Assembly (NCBI GenBank): GCA_037074765.1
Contig: JBAMDO010000081.1
Span: 62,001 to 126,000 of the forward strand
DNA from: Mansonella perstans
Taxonomy: Eukaryota; Nematoda; Chromadorea; Rhabditida; Onchocercidae
DNA: 64,000 nucleotides
Direction: 5' to 3'
Shown here: piece by piece, positions 30,066-44,600 of the stretch
Position numbering within the stretch: position 1 is the stretch's first letter
How the letters are laid out: each line of letters begins with the position of its first letter
Made by a program: the position numbers and the translations under genes
The notes under the pieces: generated by a model
Seen by the model: the letters and a program-made list of their open reading frames with translations, nothing else
Told to the model about the DNA's origin: nothing
The model's database searches: none

Positions 30066-31902
30066 CTGTAAAATAATCGAAGAATATTTTTAAATCCACT
30101 TTTTGTAATAAATTTCTTATTTGTCACCTTTGGTAATCTAAAAACGCATTCGGACCAATCATATCTCATGTCCATATTGACTCTTATCAATTATCAATTT
30201 CTCCTTTGCTTGCAATCAAACCCTACTATATTTAATGTTTGTTATCAAGATTAATATGACATTATATACTCACTACAGAAATAAACACTCCAGGAAGAAT
30301 AATAAAGACATGAAACAGATAGCATAAAAAGCATGATTACTTTCTGTATAAATTTGTTAAAACAAATGCACATTTTGATTTCGAGAGTTACACAAATAAT
30401 AGAAAACAAACTGATTTCTATTGCAAGGCTTCATCTCTACAACATTTTTTTCAAATCTTGTCGAAAAAAATCAGAAAAGAAAAGAATGGAGCAATTTATG
30501 AAATGAGCAAATCACTGGCGAACATCGTTTTCGACAATCATATGAAAATATTAATCTGCAAATCGATAAAATGATTAGAGTTGCTCGATAAAAATTATCA
30601 AGCTGGAGTTTAAAAAAAATTAATCCTTTTTCTCAAGAATCTGCTTATTCAGTCTTACGGAATAATTCAAATAACCAGTTTACTTGTGAATTAACAACGA
30701 ATTTAAACAATAAAAATTAGATCAAAAGATAACCAATTTAAACAGAAAAAAAATTTTGTGTGAAGATTTGACATAACACTACCTTCAATGACTACAAGGT
30801 GGAAACCATACTAATAACAAATCACTAATTTATGAAACTAAACACTGACTTAAATCGATTAAAATTCAGTGTAAACTAAAGATAAATTAATTTCTTTTGT
30901 TTCTAATACTTTCTTTTCATTGATTTCGAAATAAGTACTAATTGGAGAATTTCTCAGAGTAAAAACAGAATAACGAAAATGGAAGTTTTTCGAAAAATTA
31001 CAACGACACAATATTAAAAATCATTAACAAACTGCATTTTCTATGAAGTATGATTTCATAGCTAAGTATTCCATATTTAAATGGAATAAGTTATAGTTTT
31101 TATACTCTGTTCCAACATTCTAAGCCTTTTTTCATTATTCCGAAAATATTCCCGGATAAAAATTATGTCAATTTTCCTAGTTCATTAATTTGTAATATTA
31201 CATGCCTAACAAGTAAAAAGTGCAAATGTATTTTTTTCTTTTTTAAGCAACGTCCAAAATCAGCATATTTTTGGCAGAAAGAGGAGTGAACGTAACTATC
31301 CGAATAGTGAAAAAAACATGAACGAAAAAGAGTTCATCAAGACACTTCTGGCCTAAAGCCCTTCTGTGAATTAAGCTTTATGGATGATTAGAAAGGCAAA
31401 AACGTCATAAGTTCGCGATAAAGAAATGAAAATAAATGAAACACGAGGACGCAAAATGAGGATATATTAACATAATAATATAATAATCACCATTCTAAAT
31501 ACTTCTTCATCACTATCCCACCATTTATTTGAATAATATATTTATAATAGCATTACAATCTTGATATTTAAACTTCATTCATTTGCAATTTATGTTATAT
31601 TGTTATACATCAGTATAATTAAAACAGTGGCAGATGCTGGCCAAAATTACAATTCAAGATAAAATTTTAAGTCATTCAAAATCCATTTAGACTCAGAACA
31701 ACGATTTTGCCATCTATCAATCTCTTATGCATTTATGTGATCAGAAAACTCTGACAATTGTTGAGCAGAATTGTAAATTAACCTCACCTTCTCGATTGTA
31801 ATCACTTTTTTAATATCCTTTGAAAGAAAACTTTGAAATTTGGAAAAACTGTCTCTAATTGCAATTTGGTTACAAAATCTGTTACATACAAAAGGTGCTT
31901 AC

Positions 31903-31928
31903 CTTAGTATCAGCTTTGTTCGTCAGCT
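31903..31928 (-). other. possible upstream exon of mpk-1
   Basis: A 26-nt segment sits between CCATTTTCAG and a strong AAG/GTAAGC donor. Joined to the mpk-1 first coding exon it would read in frame (LTNKADTK before the ATG). C. elegans has a longer MPK-1B isoform with an extra N-terminus, so this could be a 5' UTR exon or part of such an isoform. No further upstream exon was found. Confidence 0.35.
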
Positions 31929-32980
31929 CTGAAAATGGCAAAGAAAGGCAATTAGCTTCGCATTCCACTTTCGCTGTACCTACTTCCTGTTGTTTCAGTA
32001 TCGGAATTCAGCTTTTAGACCTATAAATTAATTTTCCTTTCAAGTTAAGCATCATTAACAAACAATGGAAGTACGAATATATTACGCGAAAATAATTAAG
32101 AATGCAGTATAAAAAATGCAGAGGTTTACAGATTAAATTTTCTGGAAATGATTCTGGAAACATTTTTTCAAGTTTCTGCTGCTACCAAACTCTTTTGAAA
32201 AACAAACAAACAAGCAACAAAAACTAAAAACATTCTGAACCAAGCAAAAAAAGTCGCTATTCAGAAATAATTTTGTAGCTTTACATACTAAAAATGTATT
32301 AATATATTATAGAACAAAGAAATGAAAATGATGAACTACGTATGCAGAGATTTCGGACATAAAGGTTTACCTGAATTATAATTAAACGTAATTCGAATTT
32401 AGTCCAAGATCATGGAACTTCATACATTTCTATGCAGAACAATGTATAAAATATAAAAGCAAACTTCAGTCATTTTCAAAAACTAGGATTAACAAAAATT
32501 TTTAAAACTTCTTCTCTTATGCTTAAATATTCAAAAGTTAATGAAACTTCGCTATAGAGAAGCATTATTCCTCTTCAACACTTTGTTTTGAGAGTGACAT
32601 TTTCCTTCTTTTTTGCAATTGTTTCAACTTTTTGAGTTAAAAATTTCCTACAAAAAATGGAGACTTTCCTAGAGAAATAAAAAAGCCATGAAAGGGTAGA
32701 GCAAAGATCCAATATCATCAGTTGGTTAACTCTCGATTACTTTTGGATTTGTGAAAAGTGACCAGCAATGTTAGCATGCAAGTAAACATTTAAATTTGAA
32801 GACTACTGAAGAAAGGAAGAGGAATAACAACAAAAGTAAGCAAAAGGATGCAGTGAGATTTTTGTTGAAGCTTCAGAAAAATTTTCTTTTTAACTTCCCA
32901 GCATTCAAGGAATTTTGAATGAAGAAGAAGTTCGGAAAGATATGTATGACTGATGTGATCCAAGTAATCGCATTAATCAA

Positions 32981-33018
32981 TCAGAGATTATTCAATCCAT
33001 GGATTGAATAATCTCTGA
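32981..33018. repeat. perfect 38-bp palindrome
   Basis: TCAGAGATTATTCAATCCA is followed at once by its exact reverse complement, with arms 32981-32999 and 33000-33018 and no spacer. The centre is CCATGG. A perfect 19+19 palindrome is very unlikely by chance. It supplies the last codons and stop of the frame at 32988-33311. Confidence 0.97.
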
Positions 33019-33311
33019 GTAAATTCCCAAAGGTAATTTATAGCCAAGCAAGTTGTAATGCTGTTAATGAATAATATTAATTTCCTCTCATTAGAATCAA
33101 GAGATTCCCGAAATCTGATGTGTAATGTGGAGAATTGTATACGGAGTTCAAACAAAGATAGCTTTTTGACTTTTTTGACATGGAAGTATGCGTCAACATT
33201 AGGTTCTGCAGTTCTAATACAGGCGATAAGTTGACTTTGCTTTAAAGAAACTAAATCTAGATGAGCTACTTCATTGAAAAAAAAATAGAAAGTGCTGACG
33301 AAACAATCCAT
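32988..33311 (-). CDS. uncertain single-exon ORF, 107 codons
   Basis: This runs from ATG at 33311 to TAA at 32988 with no intron. The text is more protein-like than chance (for example RIQFSTLHIRFRESLDSNERK) but shows no domain, signal peptide or family I know. Its last ten codons come from the palindrome, so the present C-terminus may have been created by a sequence inversion event. It could be an orphan gene, a decayed exon or chance. Confidence 0.2.
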   Translation of the reverse strand: MDCFVSTFYFFFNEVAHLDLVSLKQSQLIACIRTAEPNVDAYFHVKKVKKLSLFELRIQFSTLHIRFRESLDSNERKLILFINSITTCLAINYLWEFTQRLFNPWIE

Positions 33312-36300
33312 TATACATATTTTTTCCTGCTTTTTTTTGCTTGTGCTCTACGTTGCTTCGCACATTTCAACTAATTTATCAGTTACCAAGTGGTTCGAAG
33401 ATATTTTCTTCTAATAACTTAACTTTACCTTTATCTCGCATTTGTTAGTTCTAAGCACGATCTCCACAGCACCGGTACTGAACGATCTTACTCAAGATTC
33501 AACACTCCTTTTATAATCTATTCTATATCAATGTATATTCAACAATCAAAAATCACGCCATTCAATAAAAAATTACGGAGATCTTTCCACCTGAACAACT
33601 CGATTTTAGTCAACTTAATTGTTTTATAGCTTAATTTTACAATCAATTTCATTTTCTTAAAGCAAATAGAGCAAATAGAGGTAAAGAGACAGCTTAGTTT
33701 ATCATTATTATCCTTTTTAAAATTTTATTCTACATTTATACCTCATTCTTGAACCGAAATGAGTAAGTACTGCATTTTATTTGGAAGCAGATATTTATTT
33801 GGATGTACTTCTTTATTTTAAATAAATGGATAAACAAAAGGTTCACAGACGAGTAGAAAGTTCCCAATAATTAACGTTGCAGCACTTTGTCTTCCAGCAT
33901 ATACAATTCCCAGCATATACTTTCTTCTCACCGATCTAATACGATAATCACAGCTTCAACTTCTTTAATTTAAAATCTTTCTAATCCACAAAGTGAATAT
34001 TATCATAAACTATTTTGACTTGAATAAACCATTATATTTTGCCAGTGATATGGATAAATAATATAATTAAAATAGAATATAATGAATAACATACGAATGA
34101 TTCTGGCAATAAAATATGTATCACTTGTTCATTCATTCATCTTTAAATACTACCATTCATATATATTCATATGTTTTTACCAGAAATATCACATAAAAAT
34201 CAACTTTTACTGATGTTCAGCAAATATGGTTTGTAAGAAAATGTTATTTTACTCATTCAAAAAAATAAGATGCACTAAATAAATGTTACAGTCCTGTTCG
34301 TGAAGTAATATTTTAAACTTCCTGCTTTTTCATACTAGTTATCAGCAAGATTTACTAGGAATAAATTTTTACATGAAAAAATTTTCGCACCGCATATATC
34401 ATAAAATTACTAAAACGGCGTATAGCAATGAGATGTTAGATTACCCGTTGACACTTCAGAATTACATCCTTCTATGTGAATTCGCCTCTGTTACTGAATT
34501 ATATGGAAATAATTGTAGTGACAACAAAAATTTAATCATCCAGGAGAAAACGATTCCACCAAGACAATAATATATTCGATGAGATGAAATCCAGAAAAAA
34601 TTTTTTGAAACATCGATCTCTTGAGAAATATTATTGAAAAATGACAAACCAATTCTTGCTTCGCCGCTGAGAAAAGAATTACATTCCAATTAGACAGGAA
34701 GAAAGCAATCCGATACTCAAAGATTCGATGTTTGATAACATTTGAGGTTTTGAAATGGATCACAGAAAAACTAAATCCTAAATGATTAATGACGCTAACG
34801 AATTTAGAGAGACGTTTCCCTTCCTTCCTTTTTTTGCTCCGATTAATGGTTTTCAAACATTTCAGAGAGAAATTTTTTACTATTGCATGATACAGGTTAC
34901 AGTGCAATGAACTAAAAATGACAATTAGAAAACAATGGAATAGCTGATTGAAAAAAAAAGGAATGCCAACAAAATGAATAAGTGTAAAAAATTTTGGTTA
35001 ATAAGATCGGGAAAATAAGCCCGAAACAACCTTTGTATAAACATTTTGATTTCATTTATTGCAAAGAATAATACATCCAGCTGTTTTCAATTCTTTATTG
35101 CACAATTAATTTGTAATGTTCTTTGTTCCAAAACAATTTCTCCAGCATGTGGAAAGCGATTATGTTATAAACGTTTTATGCTTTCCTATTTATTATCAGT
35201 CACACTAAAACCACCATGTATAAGGTAACAAACAAAGTATGCACTGTAAGATGCAATTTTATATTCTATATCTATCTATGCAACTACTAATATTTAATCC
35301 TTTGTCCAAAAATCTACCAACTATCTAAAACTACATTACAAATCTTTGTAGAACTTAACAGCGTAAAGTTTTTGCTATCTATCATATGAATACCAGCTAG
35401 TATAAAGGAGACGGAATCAATCCCGATCCTTCAGTTTTCATTTCTTCATTATTATCTCCAGCTCACCGATTTATTCATCTCCGTGTTTCTCAACCTAACG
35501 AAATTACCGATGATCTAAATGGACGACTCCGTCTTCATTATTTATATAACTGATTGCTAGTCTAATCAGTGAACAATTCCGAGAATCGTTTCTATAGCAC
35601 AGAACGAAGCTCGTGATACATCGAGCTGATGTAATCCCCCAAGCAAGACAATGTCTAAACAGGTAAGGTAAGTTTAGTACAATCAACAGTCTCTAAGCCA
35701 ATAATTAATAAGCCACTGAGTAAAATAGTTGAAAAAGAAATGGATACTGAAGAGTGGAAAAAGTATTAAAAATCAAAATTTATGGGAAAGAGAAGTGTGC
35801 CGACACCATCTTTGCGGTTTTTCTCAATAATAACATTAACAAAGAATTTACCCATGAAAAAAAAAACTGAAATGGAAATATTTCAGTGTTTTTTCTTGTC
35901 ACTATGTCTTTACAACACTGCAATAAAATTACACTGTGCTGAACAGTAAAATTACACCTGAATGAAGCGATGAGTAGTACTAAAGAATTACACGTAATTT
36001 TACAGATTTATATATACCATGAAAGTATCTTCAGGCAGTAATTATTTCTAAAAGCAGATCACAGATGATCTGTAAACCGTAGAAATCTGCAGTTTGTCTT
36101 AAAGATTTATCAAAAATTTCAAGATAAAAATTTGTACAAGTCCAGTGGTGAAATACAAAATGTTACCATGTTCATTACTACAGATTCTTTTAATATTATT
36201 TGTAAATTCTTTCAATATTATTTAAAAGATTGAAAGATAACTGAGCATATACTTTTCTGAACTTGAAAGAGATGAAGACTTATTGACATTTGAAACACTG

Positions 36301-39300
36301 GGAGTAAATTTTATATAAATTTTGTACAGTAAAAGTGTTCGTAAAAGCATATGTGATGACAGAAATCAAGTTTATTGTCCCTTTAATACCGCCGAACGGT
36401 TGAATCAATGTGTAACAAAAACATAAAATGTCAGATCGACATGATCAAGAGATATTCTTCATGCAATGATTTTCAGATTAGAAAAACCAAATCTCCCGTT
36501 AATCTAGAACTTTGGAGATGGAAAGAGAAGCATGAAAGGTTTCAACAAAGTGGAAAGGAATGTCAATTTCTGGAGGTGAATGCGGAAAAGAAATACACTG
36601 CGAGAATGAAAGTGCTTTGGTCCCATTTAATTAGATTTTCTGGCAAAATGCAAACCGTTCGAATAGCTTCTTCATTTTCCAGTTTTCGATTTAATTATCC
36701 AATTTCCATTTACTTCATTTATTGAAATGATAACTGGAAGAGAAAAGCAGCTGACGCTCGACAAGCTTGACAAATAACTAACTAAAGTACGATCAGACTT
36801 TTCGTTATCCCATGCATTATCTGCACGATTTTAATTTAAATCTGCAAACCCATTTCCTTCACTTTTTTAAGCAACTAAAGTGTGGTTTTATAATTATCGC
36901 TCATGAGTTATGTCATATTTTTTCACATTCCCCATTTGTAGATTATCCAGTCTGTACCTTAGATTTTTTTTTCGACTTTTCATTCTGATAGAAAGAGGAT
37001 TGGATCTATCGAAAAAGTCACAGAAACAAAGTTACAAAAAACCAATGTAATCAAGTGCAATAACCAGTTGTAAGGCTAAGCCTCTACTTTTATTATTTCA
37101 CATCAACATGTTTTGAAAAATATAAATTTGTAAATCAATTTAAGTAATCTAGAACATTATCTATGACTTTGCAACACTGACCAAAGGCAATGAATGTTGC
37201 AAAAGACAGTTTTAAAAATTTTCAGGAATAAAACGATGAATTCTATCCCTCGTATGAAAAAGGACTTTTGTTTAAAGCAGTCAAAAAGTTTTCCACAGAA
37301 CATAATTTTATTCAGAAAGAATTCAGAGTCTTAGCAATCGCAAGTTTTTTATTTTTCAAATCATTTCGATGAATGAAATTAAAAATTGGTTTAGCTAAGA
37401 CGAAAAAAATTACAGAAATGCTTCCAGCAAAGTAGTAACTAGTGAAGATTGCAGAAGGCTTGAGCTAGACATAAGTAAGAGAAAAAAAACTTAACGAAAA
37501 ACGATCTACAAATGAATTTTTTTAAGTGGCCGTTTTGAAATACTGCATGGTTGAGTAAAAAACAGTATTAAAAGCAGCGATCATAAAATATTATTTACAT
37601 ATACATATTTACTACGCTCAGGTTATTTCACAAGGAATAATGTTTCTCGAAACTCTACTAAGAATTAATCAAATCAAACGAAAGCATTTTAGTTAAACTA
37701 AAAGTCATTTAAGTTAACTAGAATTCCAGATTTGTGCCAGCAAAACATTGTTTTACTTCCATGATACCAAAAATTCAGAAAATAAATCTTTGTTACAATA
37801 ATCTGGCAGGCTGAGCAAAAATCTTAGTGATTAATTCTCAAGTAAAGAACAAAATGATTTAATAAAGAATGGAAGAATGTGTCAAAAAATAAAGTGGTCT
37901 TGAATTTAATCAGTTATATCTTGCCCGTTCACTTTTGATTTGCTTGAATCAATCAACAATGAGAGTCCTGTTTGCGAATGTGTTTGCGAATGACTTTTAA
38001 ACTGAACACAGTTTACAATAGTAAAGAAAGAAGTGTATTTTTTTAATCGAGCTCGAGTGACAAACGATTTTTAACTGTTACTGCCTGAGGCAAAAAATGT
38101 AATAAGATAATTCGACTGTCGATAATCTGAAATTTTTCTTTCTATTGTCTTTTTACTATCAGCTAAGAATAGCTGCTGCTAAAAACATGCAAGAAAAAAT
38201 AGAAAGCCTGAAAGGTTTTTCATCTCAAGTACCAAATGAAACTCTTATGATACGTTCATCCAGAATTAAGCTAATTCTAGCAGCATCCACGCACACAACC
38301 AATAACAAAAAATTTCCGCCTGTTTTAACTTGCAAAGCCAACTTTTTATTTGGATAGGCAATAAGCAAATTAAAAATAAGGAGAGAAATTAAGACAATAG
38401 GAGTTTACATTCCAAAAAAGTCCGGAAAAGTTTCTTCGAAATGAGCACTACCAGTGAGCTGATACGTAAATAACGCATTTTTGTAACTAGTTTTGGCAAA
38501 TCTGGCAAGTATTTTCTCATTTGAAAAATTTTTTATTCAATTCTTTCATTAACATAAATTCAAAAGAAAACTCTTCCTCGTCGTTCATACTGTTATTTTC
38601 GTTCTCGAATCTGCATGAATCAAATTTCAATTGTAACTTAATTCCTCAGTACATTAAACTTCACTCTGATTCAATTTTTTTAACATTGACCAACTTAATG
38701 CTGGAGATTGAACAGTGGAACTCTACAGAATATAATATGTAACTACATAACTGATATTTCAGTGCTAAAACTATATGAGAACGCTACTTTGATCATAAAC
38801 ATAAATTTTTGTTTCATGTGAAAAAAAATAAGCTACAAATCGGAACATGGCTAACGTATTATAGCTAACGGAAAGATGAAAGATAAGCTAACAGATGATA
38901 GATGATAGAGCTAAATTCAGTGAATTACTGAAGTTTTTAGTCGTAAAAAGTTTAAAAGTGTCCGTAAATTATTAAAGTGTAACCAAGAACTCGACAGCTA
39001 TCAGTTGCAGTTTAAGTTTTACTTAGAGATATTTGACAAAAACTTGGGAAATGTACTAATAAATGTCTGTTTGAGATTATCAACGATGTTTTCGTGTTTG
39101 ACGTATTGCGTATCAGTTGTAGTATGTAAGTAAAGAACGAACTGCCAACTAATACTGACACAAAAAATGCAATGATAGGAAAGAAATGTGAGAATGTTTG
39201 ATAAAATCATAGTAAAGAGAAAAAAGGAATCATTCATTGGAGATAAAGCAAAAGAAAATATTGCTAAAATAGCAATAGTCTGAAATGTTAATGCCAAATA

Positions 39301-39385
39301 AAAGTGATTGTAGAAAAAAGTATTTGGAGAGAAAATTGCAAATATTTTAGAAAAAAAATTTACCATTTCATCTGTTGTAATAATA

Positions 39386-39762
39386 TCAAAGCGCTTTGTT
39401 GGCCAAGGCTGCATATAATACGTACTTCTTATAAAACCGATTGATATGTTTGGATGTTTCCGAAGCAGCAATCCCTCTTATATCAAGTTGAGTTTGAAAT
39501 AACTGCTGTATTGATCTGAAACATGTGGAATTTGACGTCTCAAAATCATTATCCTATTATCCAAAATCACTACTCAAAGAAATATCAATCACACATCAAC
39601 AACAGTCACACTTCATCGCTAATCATCTGCAAAAGTTTCAATTACGAATAATCCAAAATTAACTCACGATCGGAATGAAATCAATCGTCTCGGGTCGTCT
39701 CGGGTCAAAGGAAATCCACGTTCATAGAAGTGTCTTGTGCGGTCGGTCGATCGATTTTTTCT
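39386..39762 (-). CDS. two terminal exons of a small unknown gene
   Basis: The exons (minus) are 39668-39762 (acceptor GGGTCAG, donor GATC/GTGAGT) and 39386-39515 (acceptor CATGTTTCAG, ending in TGA). They join in phase to read RHFYERGFPLTRDDPRR, then SIQQLFQTQLDIRGIAASE and HINRFYKKYVLYAALANKAL before the stop. The reading is charged and protein-like, but the upstream part is missing: the first exon needs a donor in phase 0 and none nearby convinces. The overlapping 150-codon frame at 39019-39471 is a shadow running into the 3' flank. Function unknown. Confidence 0.4.
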
Positions 39763-40219
39763 CTGACCCTATCATTCAGATTTTATTTCAATAACATCCT
39801 GGAATTTCTCTCCACGGTTAATTAATTATTTCATTGTCATTGGTTACCATGCAGCCATGGATTGACGCAAATTGTTTCTGGATAGCGACAAGGTTTCGCA
39901 TTCTTCAATTTGTATCCTCCATTAATTTCAAAAAAAAAAAAAACAAAAACAAAAACAAAAAGCTATTCTAAGATCATTTCAAAACTCACTTCAAATCTGT
40001 GATAATTTATAAATCTTACCTTAATAATGGAGCTTCTTCTCTTAGAATAAGTTAGCATTCGCTATTAAGATTACTGATACTTTATTAATTCCTTACGATT
40101 CGGCAATCTTAATCTTTAGGAACGCTCACCTTTGGCTGGGTTCTATTATTGCTATAATGTGGATGATGATATTAACAGTAGCTATGTTTCGGGCCGAATC
40201 TCTGTTTTCGCATGATAAA

Positions 40220-41247
40220 TCATTCATGGATGACATTTGGAGGGTATTCCTTTTCAAAGTTAAAGAAATCCAAAAATCTCCCAAAAATTCTTCGGACAAA
40301 ATCCCGCCATAAGTCATCACGAAACTACATTTAATTCAGCCCACCAATGAAAGCGATTTTTTCAGCTTCCCATCCCATCTGAAATATCTTCCTGGCTTAC
40401 TCCAAACTCCCCAACAGGGTCCAAATTTGAATATGTTACGTACATGATCACTAAAAAAAAATATTGTTTTATGAATAATCTTCCTTAAGGATAACTAACA
40501 GTAACTGCTAATCACTATTAATTCGTAATTGTTATTTAGCACAGGAGATACCTGAAATTGAATAATGCAATATTTATCAAAAAGCTCACGAAATATGAAG
40601 TCTAATTTCAAATCAATATTGAAAATATGGAATGCTTCTTTTGATAAATATTACAGAAATTTCTCGGTTGTCAATGAAGATAAAAAGTAAAATGATGAAA
40701 AAAATGACTAGAAAACATCAAATCTATAGATACTAGCCGTAGACTAGAAGCAGTTTAGCTTAGGAGAACGTCACTGACTAGATTTCAGTATTGCATTCAA
40801 TACACATTGCTACAGCTATGAGATAGCACACTAAATTTTATATGATCTATTATTTCTGATGATTATCAAAACTGAAAAGCATCTGTCGGTTTTCTAATAA
40901 AGATAGAAAAAAAAAATCCAAAAAAGGGAGCAAAATAAACGCTCTATCGATTTACGAAAATAGGATTTCACCACAAAAATCGCATTTTTAATTTTTCACA
41001 AGTTCCAAAACATTCGTTTACTTTAGGTATTCCTCTTCTAAATCAACAAAATATGTACAAACAACGAATGAAAAAGAAGCTATTTAACAAGTTTTGAGAT
41101 CAACAAAACGACAAAAAAATTTTATGTACTACACATCACATAATCGTCAACACTAGAAAGTAATTTACAAGTCGGTTTAAAGACTAGTTATAATATTCAT
41201 CACTATTTAAAACTATTCGATATACCTGTGTTTTCGACTTGGAAGTG
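40220..41247 (-). CDS. three-exon chain of an unknown gene, 3' end
   Basis: The exons (minus) are 41226-41247, 40401-40450 (acceptor after a run of nine T, donor GGA/GTAAGC) and 40220-40324 (after a 76-nt intron, ending in TGA). In phase they read HFQVENT, then IMYVTYSNLDPVGEFG, then FRDDLWRDFVRRIFGRF and NFEKEYPPNVIHE before the stop. I do not recognise the protein. The first exon begins in phase 0, as does the last exon of the zinc-finger gene just upstream, so it could even be an alternative 3' end of that gene. A second open frame through the 40336-40450 region makes the model less certain. Confidence 0.4.
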
Positions 41248-41683
41248 CTAATTTTATCGCTGTTTTGCGAATAGCACATCCCAATAGTAAATCCGCAAGT
41301 TGCATCAAAAACCGAATCAAATAAAATTGGCAATCTTCAGAATAACGAATAATATAATAGGAAAACATGTAAAACATTCTATTTAATCTAACGCAAAAAC
41401 TAATTCTTGATGATGAAAAAAACAGCCAGTTTTTCACTGAGTTTTCCACTTAAATAAGACTTGGTTCATGCATAAAGCTGCAGTGGTTTTATAAAACTGA
41501 TTAAATATAAAAATCATTAAAGTATAAGAGAATAAAGCAGGTGACGAGTAACCTAAATGCAATCTGTCGGTATGATCTGCATAACAAGGCCATTAGCAAT
41601 AATAGTAGCAAAACAAAATTAAATTTAAGACAAAAAATAAACCAATAAAAAGAAAAGCGAAACCTAAACTATTCTCTTTCATT

Positions 41684-44600
41684 TTAGATCTTCGCATTAT
41701 CCGGCATGGGATAGCCCAAGAAAGCACGCATTATTGTATCACTTGTTTCAATGACATAAGGTTTTCGTCGATCTATTTTAATGCCAATAACCTAAAATAA
41801 AAAACTTTTTGCCCAGTATTTCTCTAACAATTTTGGAAAATCTCTAGTTTTATGAAAATCAGCAAAAGCAATAACAGATACGGATTTCATTCAATGATCT
41901 AAAATATGATTATTAATTTAAAGGATGAGATAGAACTGATCGAACTTCTGCTAATTTTAGTCACGGAGAATTTCAGAACGGGTTTTTACTTTTTTTTTAA
42001 AAAAAATACACTACTCTGCTCATATTTTTTAGATGTTTGAATGAAAAGTCGGAGAGACTGCTCAACTCTATCCATCAAAACTAATCAAACAGGAAAAAAA
42101 TTTCAAAGTAAAAATGTCGAAAAATATCGAGTATATCGAACAGAGAAATTGACAAATGGAACTATATCATCTTTGGTTAGAAATAATCATCCACAGAAAA
42201 CTTCAAATTCCCTAATCCGGAATTCAATTTTGTTTGCAGAGAGAACAAAGAAAACATATCAAAGAAATCAAAACATACAAAATGTCGTTGCAATGCATGT
42301 ACATAAACGTTGTAGTTGTCAATTTCTGTGTTGCATATTTTACAGTGCCATTTATTCGATGCTTTGGTCATATGCTGTTCTTTAAAATGAAGAAGATACT
42401 GCTGATTCTGAAAGATATGTGAAATTTAAATAAAAACTAATTCGCAACATAAAAGAAAACGTAACAAAATTTGAAGAATTAGACAATTCTGAAGAATTAG
42501 ACGTCACCACAATATTATTCGCTGCACAAAAAAACCTAAAAATGTTTTCATTCTATCTACTTTTTCATTGTTAACTCAGCCACAGCTAGTAATGAAATAA
42601 TGAAGTCAGAAAAACTAACATTAATGAAAAATAAAATAGGAAAAATGAGTACTCAATTCTTATGAAATAAATCACTTCGGGCATCTTTATTTGATCAAAA
42701 TGAATTCATTCCATCTATCGCTTCATAATAATGATTTCAAACATATGAACTGGAAACATAAAAAAGAAAAAAACAATAAGGGAAAAACCTTTAATTCGTT
42801 TGGGTAACATAAACCGCATTCCCGACACATACCCCAAAGTGAAAATGCATGAATATAAGAATGGTCAATGTATGGAAAATCAGTTCGTGCAGAGTTAAAC
42901 CACCAGTTTCGGCTCGTCCCACATATAAAACAACACGGCCTAAATTCAGAAACAACCAAAAAATGTTTTCATCCTTTTTCACAGCTTTTTCATCAGCCGT
43001 AATTATTGAATCAGAAAAACTAACATTATCAAAACATATGGATTCAACGCTTATTTTATGCCCTAATACTACTTTTTGAAATACAAGAGTGAAAAATTTT
43101 TTAGTCGATCAAAAATTTACGCATTTCTCGCTGCACGATGCTCGTAGTCATGTCGCAGTCGTGCTTCCATTGAATGAAAACGTAGTCTACATCTGAAAAT
43201 GAAGAAAGTTATATAAAATATATAAGTTATAGACCACAAATTAAATCTCATTGACCAAAAAAGAAATTAACAAAGTGCAACAGCAGAGTAAAAAGTTTCC
43301 ACTTCTATCCACTTTTATCACTCCGCGAATTATTTTGCACCATACAAAACCTCGCTTACTTTTGCAGTGTAATTCATAAATTTCAAAAAAAAAAAGCGAA
43401 AAACCTTTGTTTGGAACTGGAAAACTGAGTTACTGTTGAGTGCGCAGTTGATTCGGCCATATGTTTCCTAAAAAGCTCTACCTGCGTGAATGGAGGAGTT
43501 TCCGGACATAACGGACAGCGCAAGCTCAATAATGGTGCTGAAAACAAAAGGACAAATTATAAAAATCAGAGAAGGACGTATTATACAATTGAACAACCAG
43601 CAGAGAACCGAGGAAAAGAACAATGTTGCTAACTCTGCTTCTGATGGTGAAACTCGATCATATGTTTCACAATGAGATTCTCGAATGGAAATGCACTACC
43701 ACATTCCAAGCAAAAAAAAATATTCTGTGGATTATGACGCAGATTATGCACACGTCCAGTGGTAATCTTTTCGATTCGCACATTGGCGCATTCAGATTTT
43801 GTACAGAAATATTCGCCTTCAGCATTCTTCACAATATAGTCCCGAGTAACCATTTGAGTACCAACTGCTAGGCCAACTGCTTCAAGAGCACCGCGATAAG
43901 GCTAAACTTGCAAATTCACGGTTTTTAATGCATGGGTCTATTCTCAGCGACAAATTACAAAAGGTCAAGTAACCTGCAAATAAGATAGTGTTTTTGAGGA
44001 TGGTGACGATGAATCGGCACCCGACTGCGTAGAGACGAATAATGAGGATGATTGTGCTTCGGACGCAGCGACTTCATAGCTGCACGAACGAGAATTTTTA
44101 CCCTAAAATATTTCGGAATGGAAATTCATTTTCCGCAAAATCCCAATTATTAAAGCGCTGGAGGAGAATCATCGATCCTTTTCACATGTATTCACTCTTC
44201 ACCTGACTGAAGAGCTGAAAACATACATGAGATGATATAACTGCAGTTGCACTGTTTATTGCTGCTGATGACTGACCATTCTGAAAATGGAAAAAAAAGT
44301 AGAAAGAAAAATTCCTCAATAAAAATTTGAAACGTTCAAAATTTAATAACTAAGCCCAAATAACTGAAAAATTGCTCAAAACTTCCTGAAATTTTTCGAA
44401 AATACTTGGAAAACCATTTAAGAGGTTGATTGACACATGGGTCACATTTCACTGGATTTTCAATAATAAAAAATTGTACGTATTTTTTTCAAAAGTACAA
44501 ATAATTTACTGACAGCCGTCTGTAAAGATGATGAAGGAAACGAGGTCGAGGTTGAAGTTGCTCCCAATGCTTGCCGAGCGGGAACCCACGAAATTTGAAA

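Larger units (their letters stand above)
30066..39385. other. gene-poor interval upstream of mpk-1
   Basis: About 9 kb that should include the mpk-1 promoter and 5' UTR introns. Apart from the possible exon at 31903-31928, the palindrome at 32981-33018 and a few uncertain single-exon frames, I see no gene. The frames are 32988-33311 minus, 34536-34907 minus and 36408-36725 plus, the last with an ATG start and 105 codons. None has recognisable motifs. Confidence 0.45.

Noticed and set aside
34536..34907. 123-codon minus-strand frame
   Set aside because: No motif, no splice partner; composition is that of random AT-rich DNA.
39019..39471. 150-codon minus-strand frame that looks like a membrane protein
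   Set aside because: Its 5' part overlaps an exon better read in another frame; the hydrophobic rest is AT-rich flank translated as Phe/Ile/Leu.
42041..42385. 114-codon plus-strand frame
   Set aside because: Antisense to the last zinc-finger exon and its intron.
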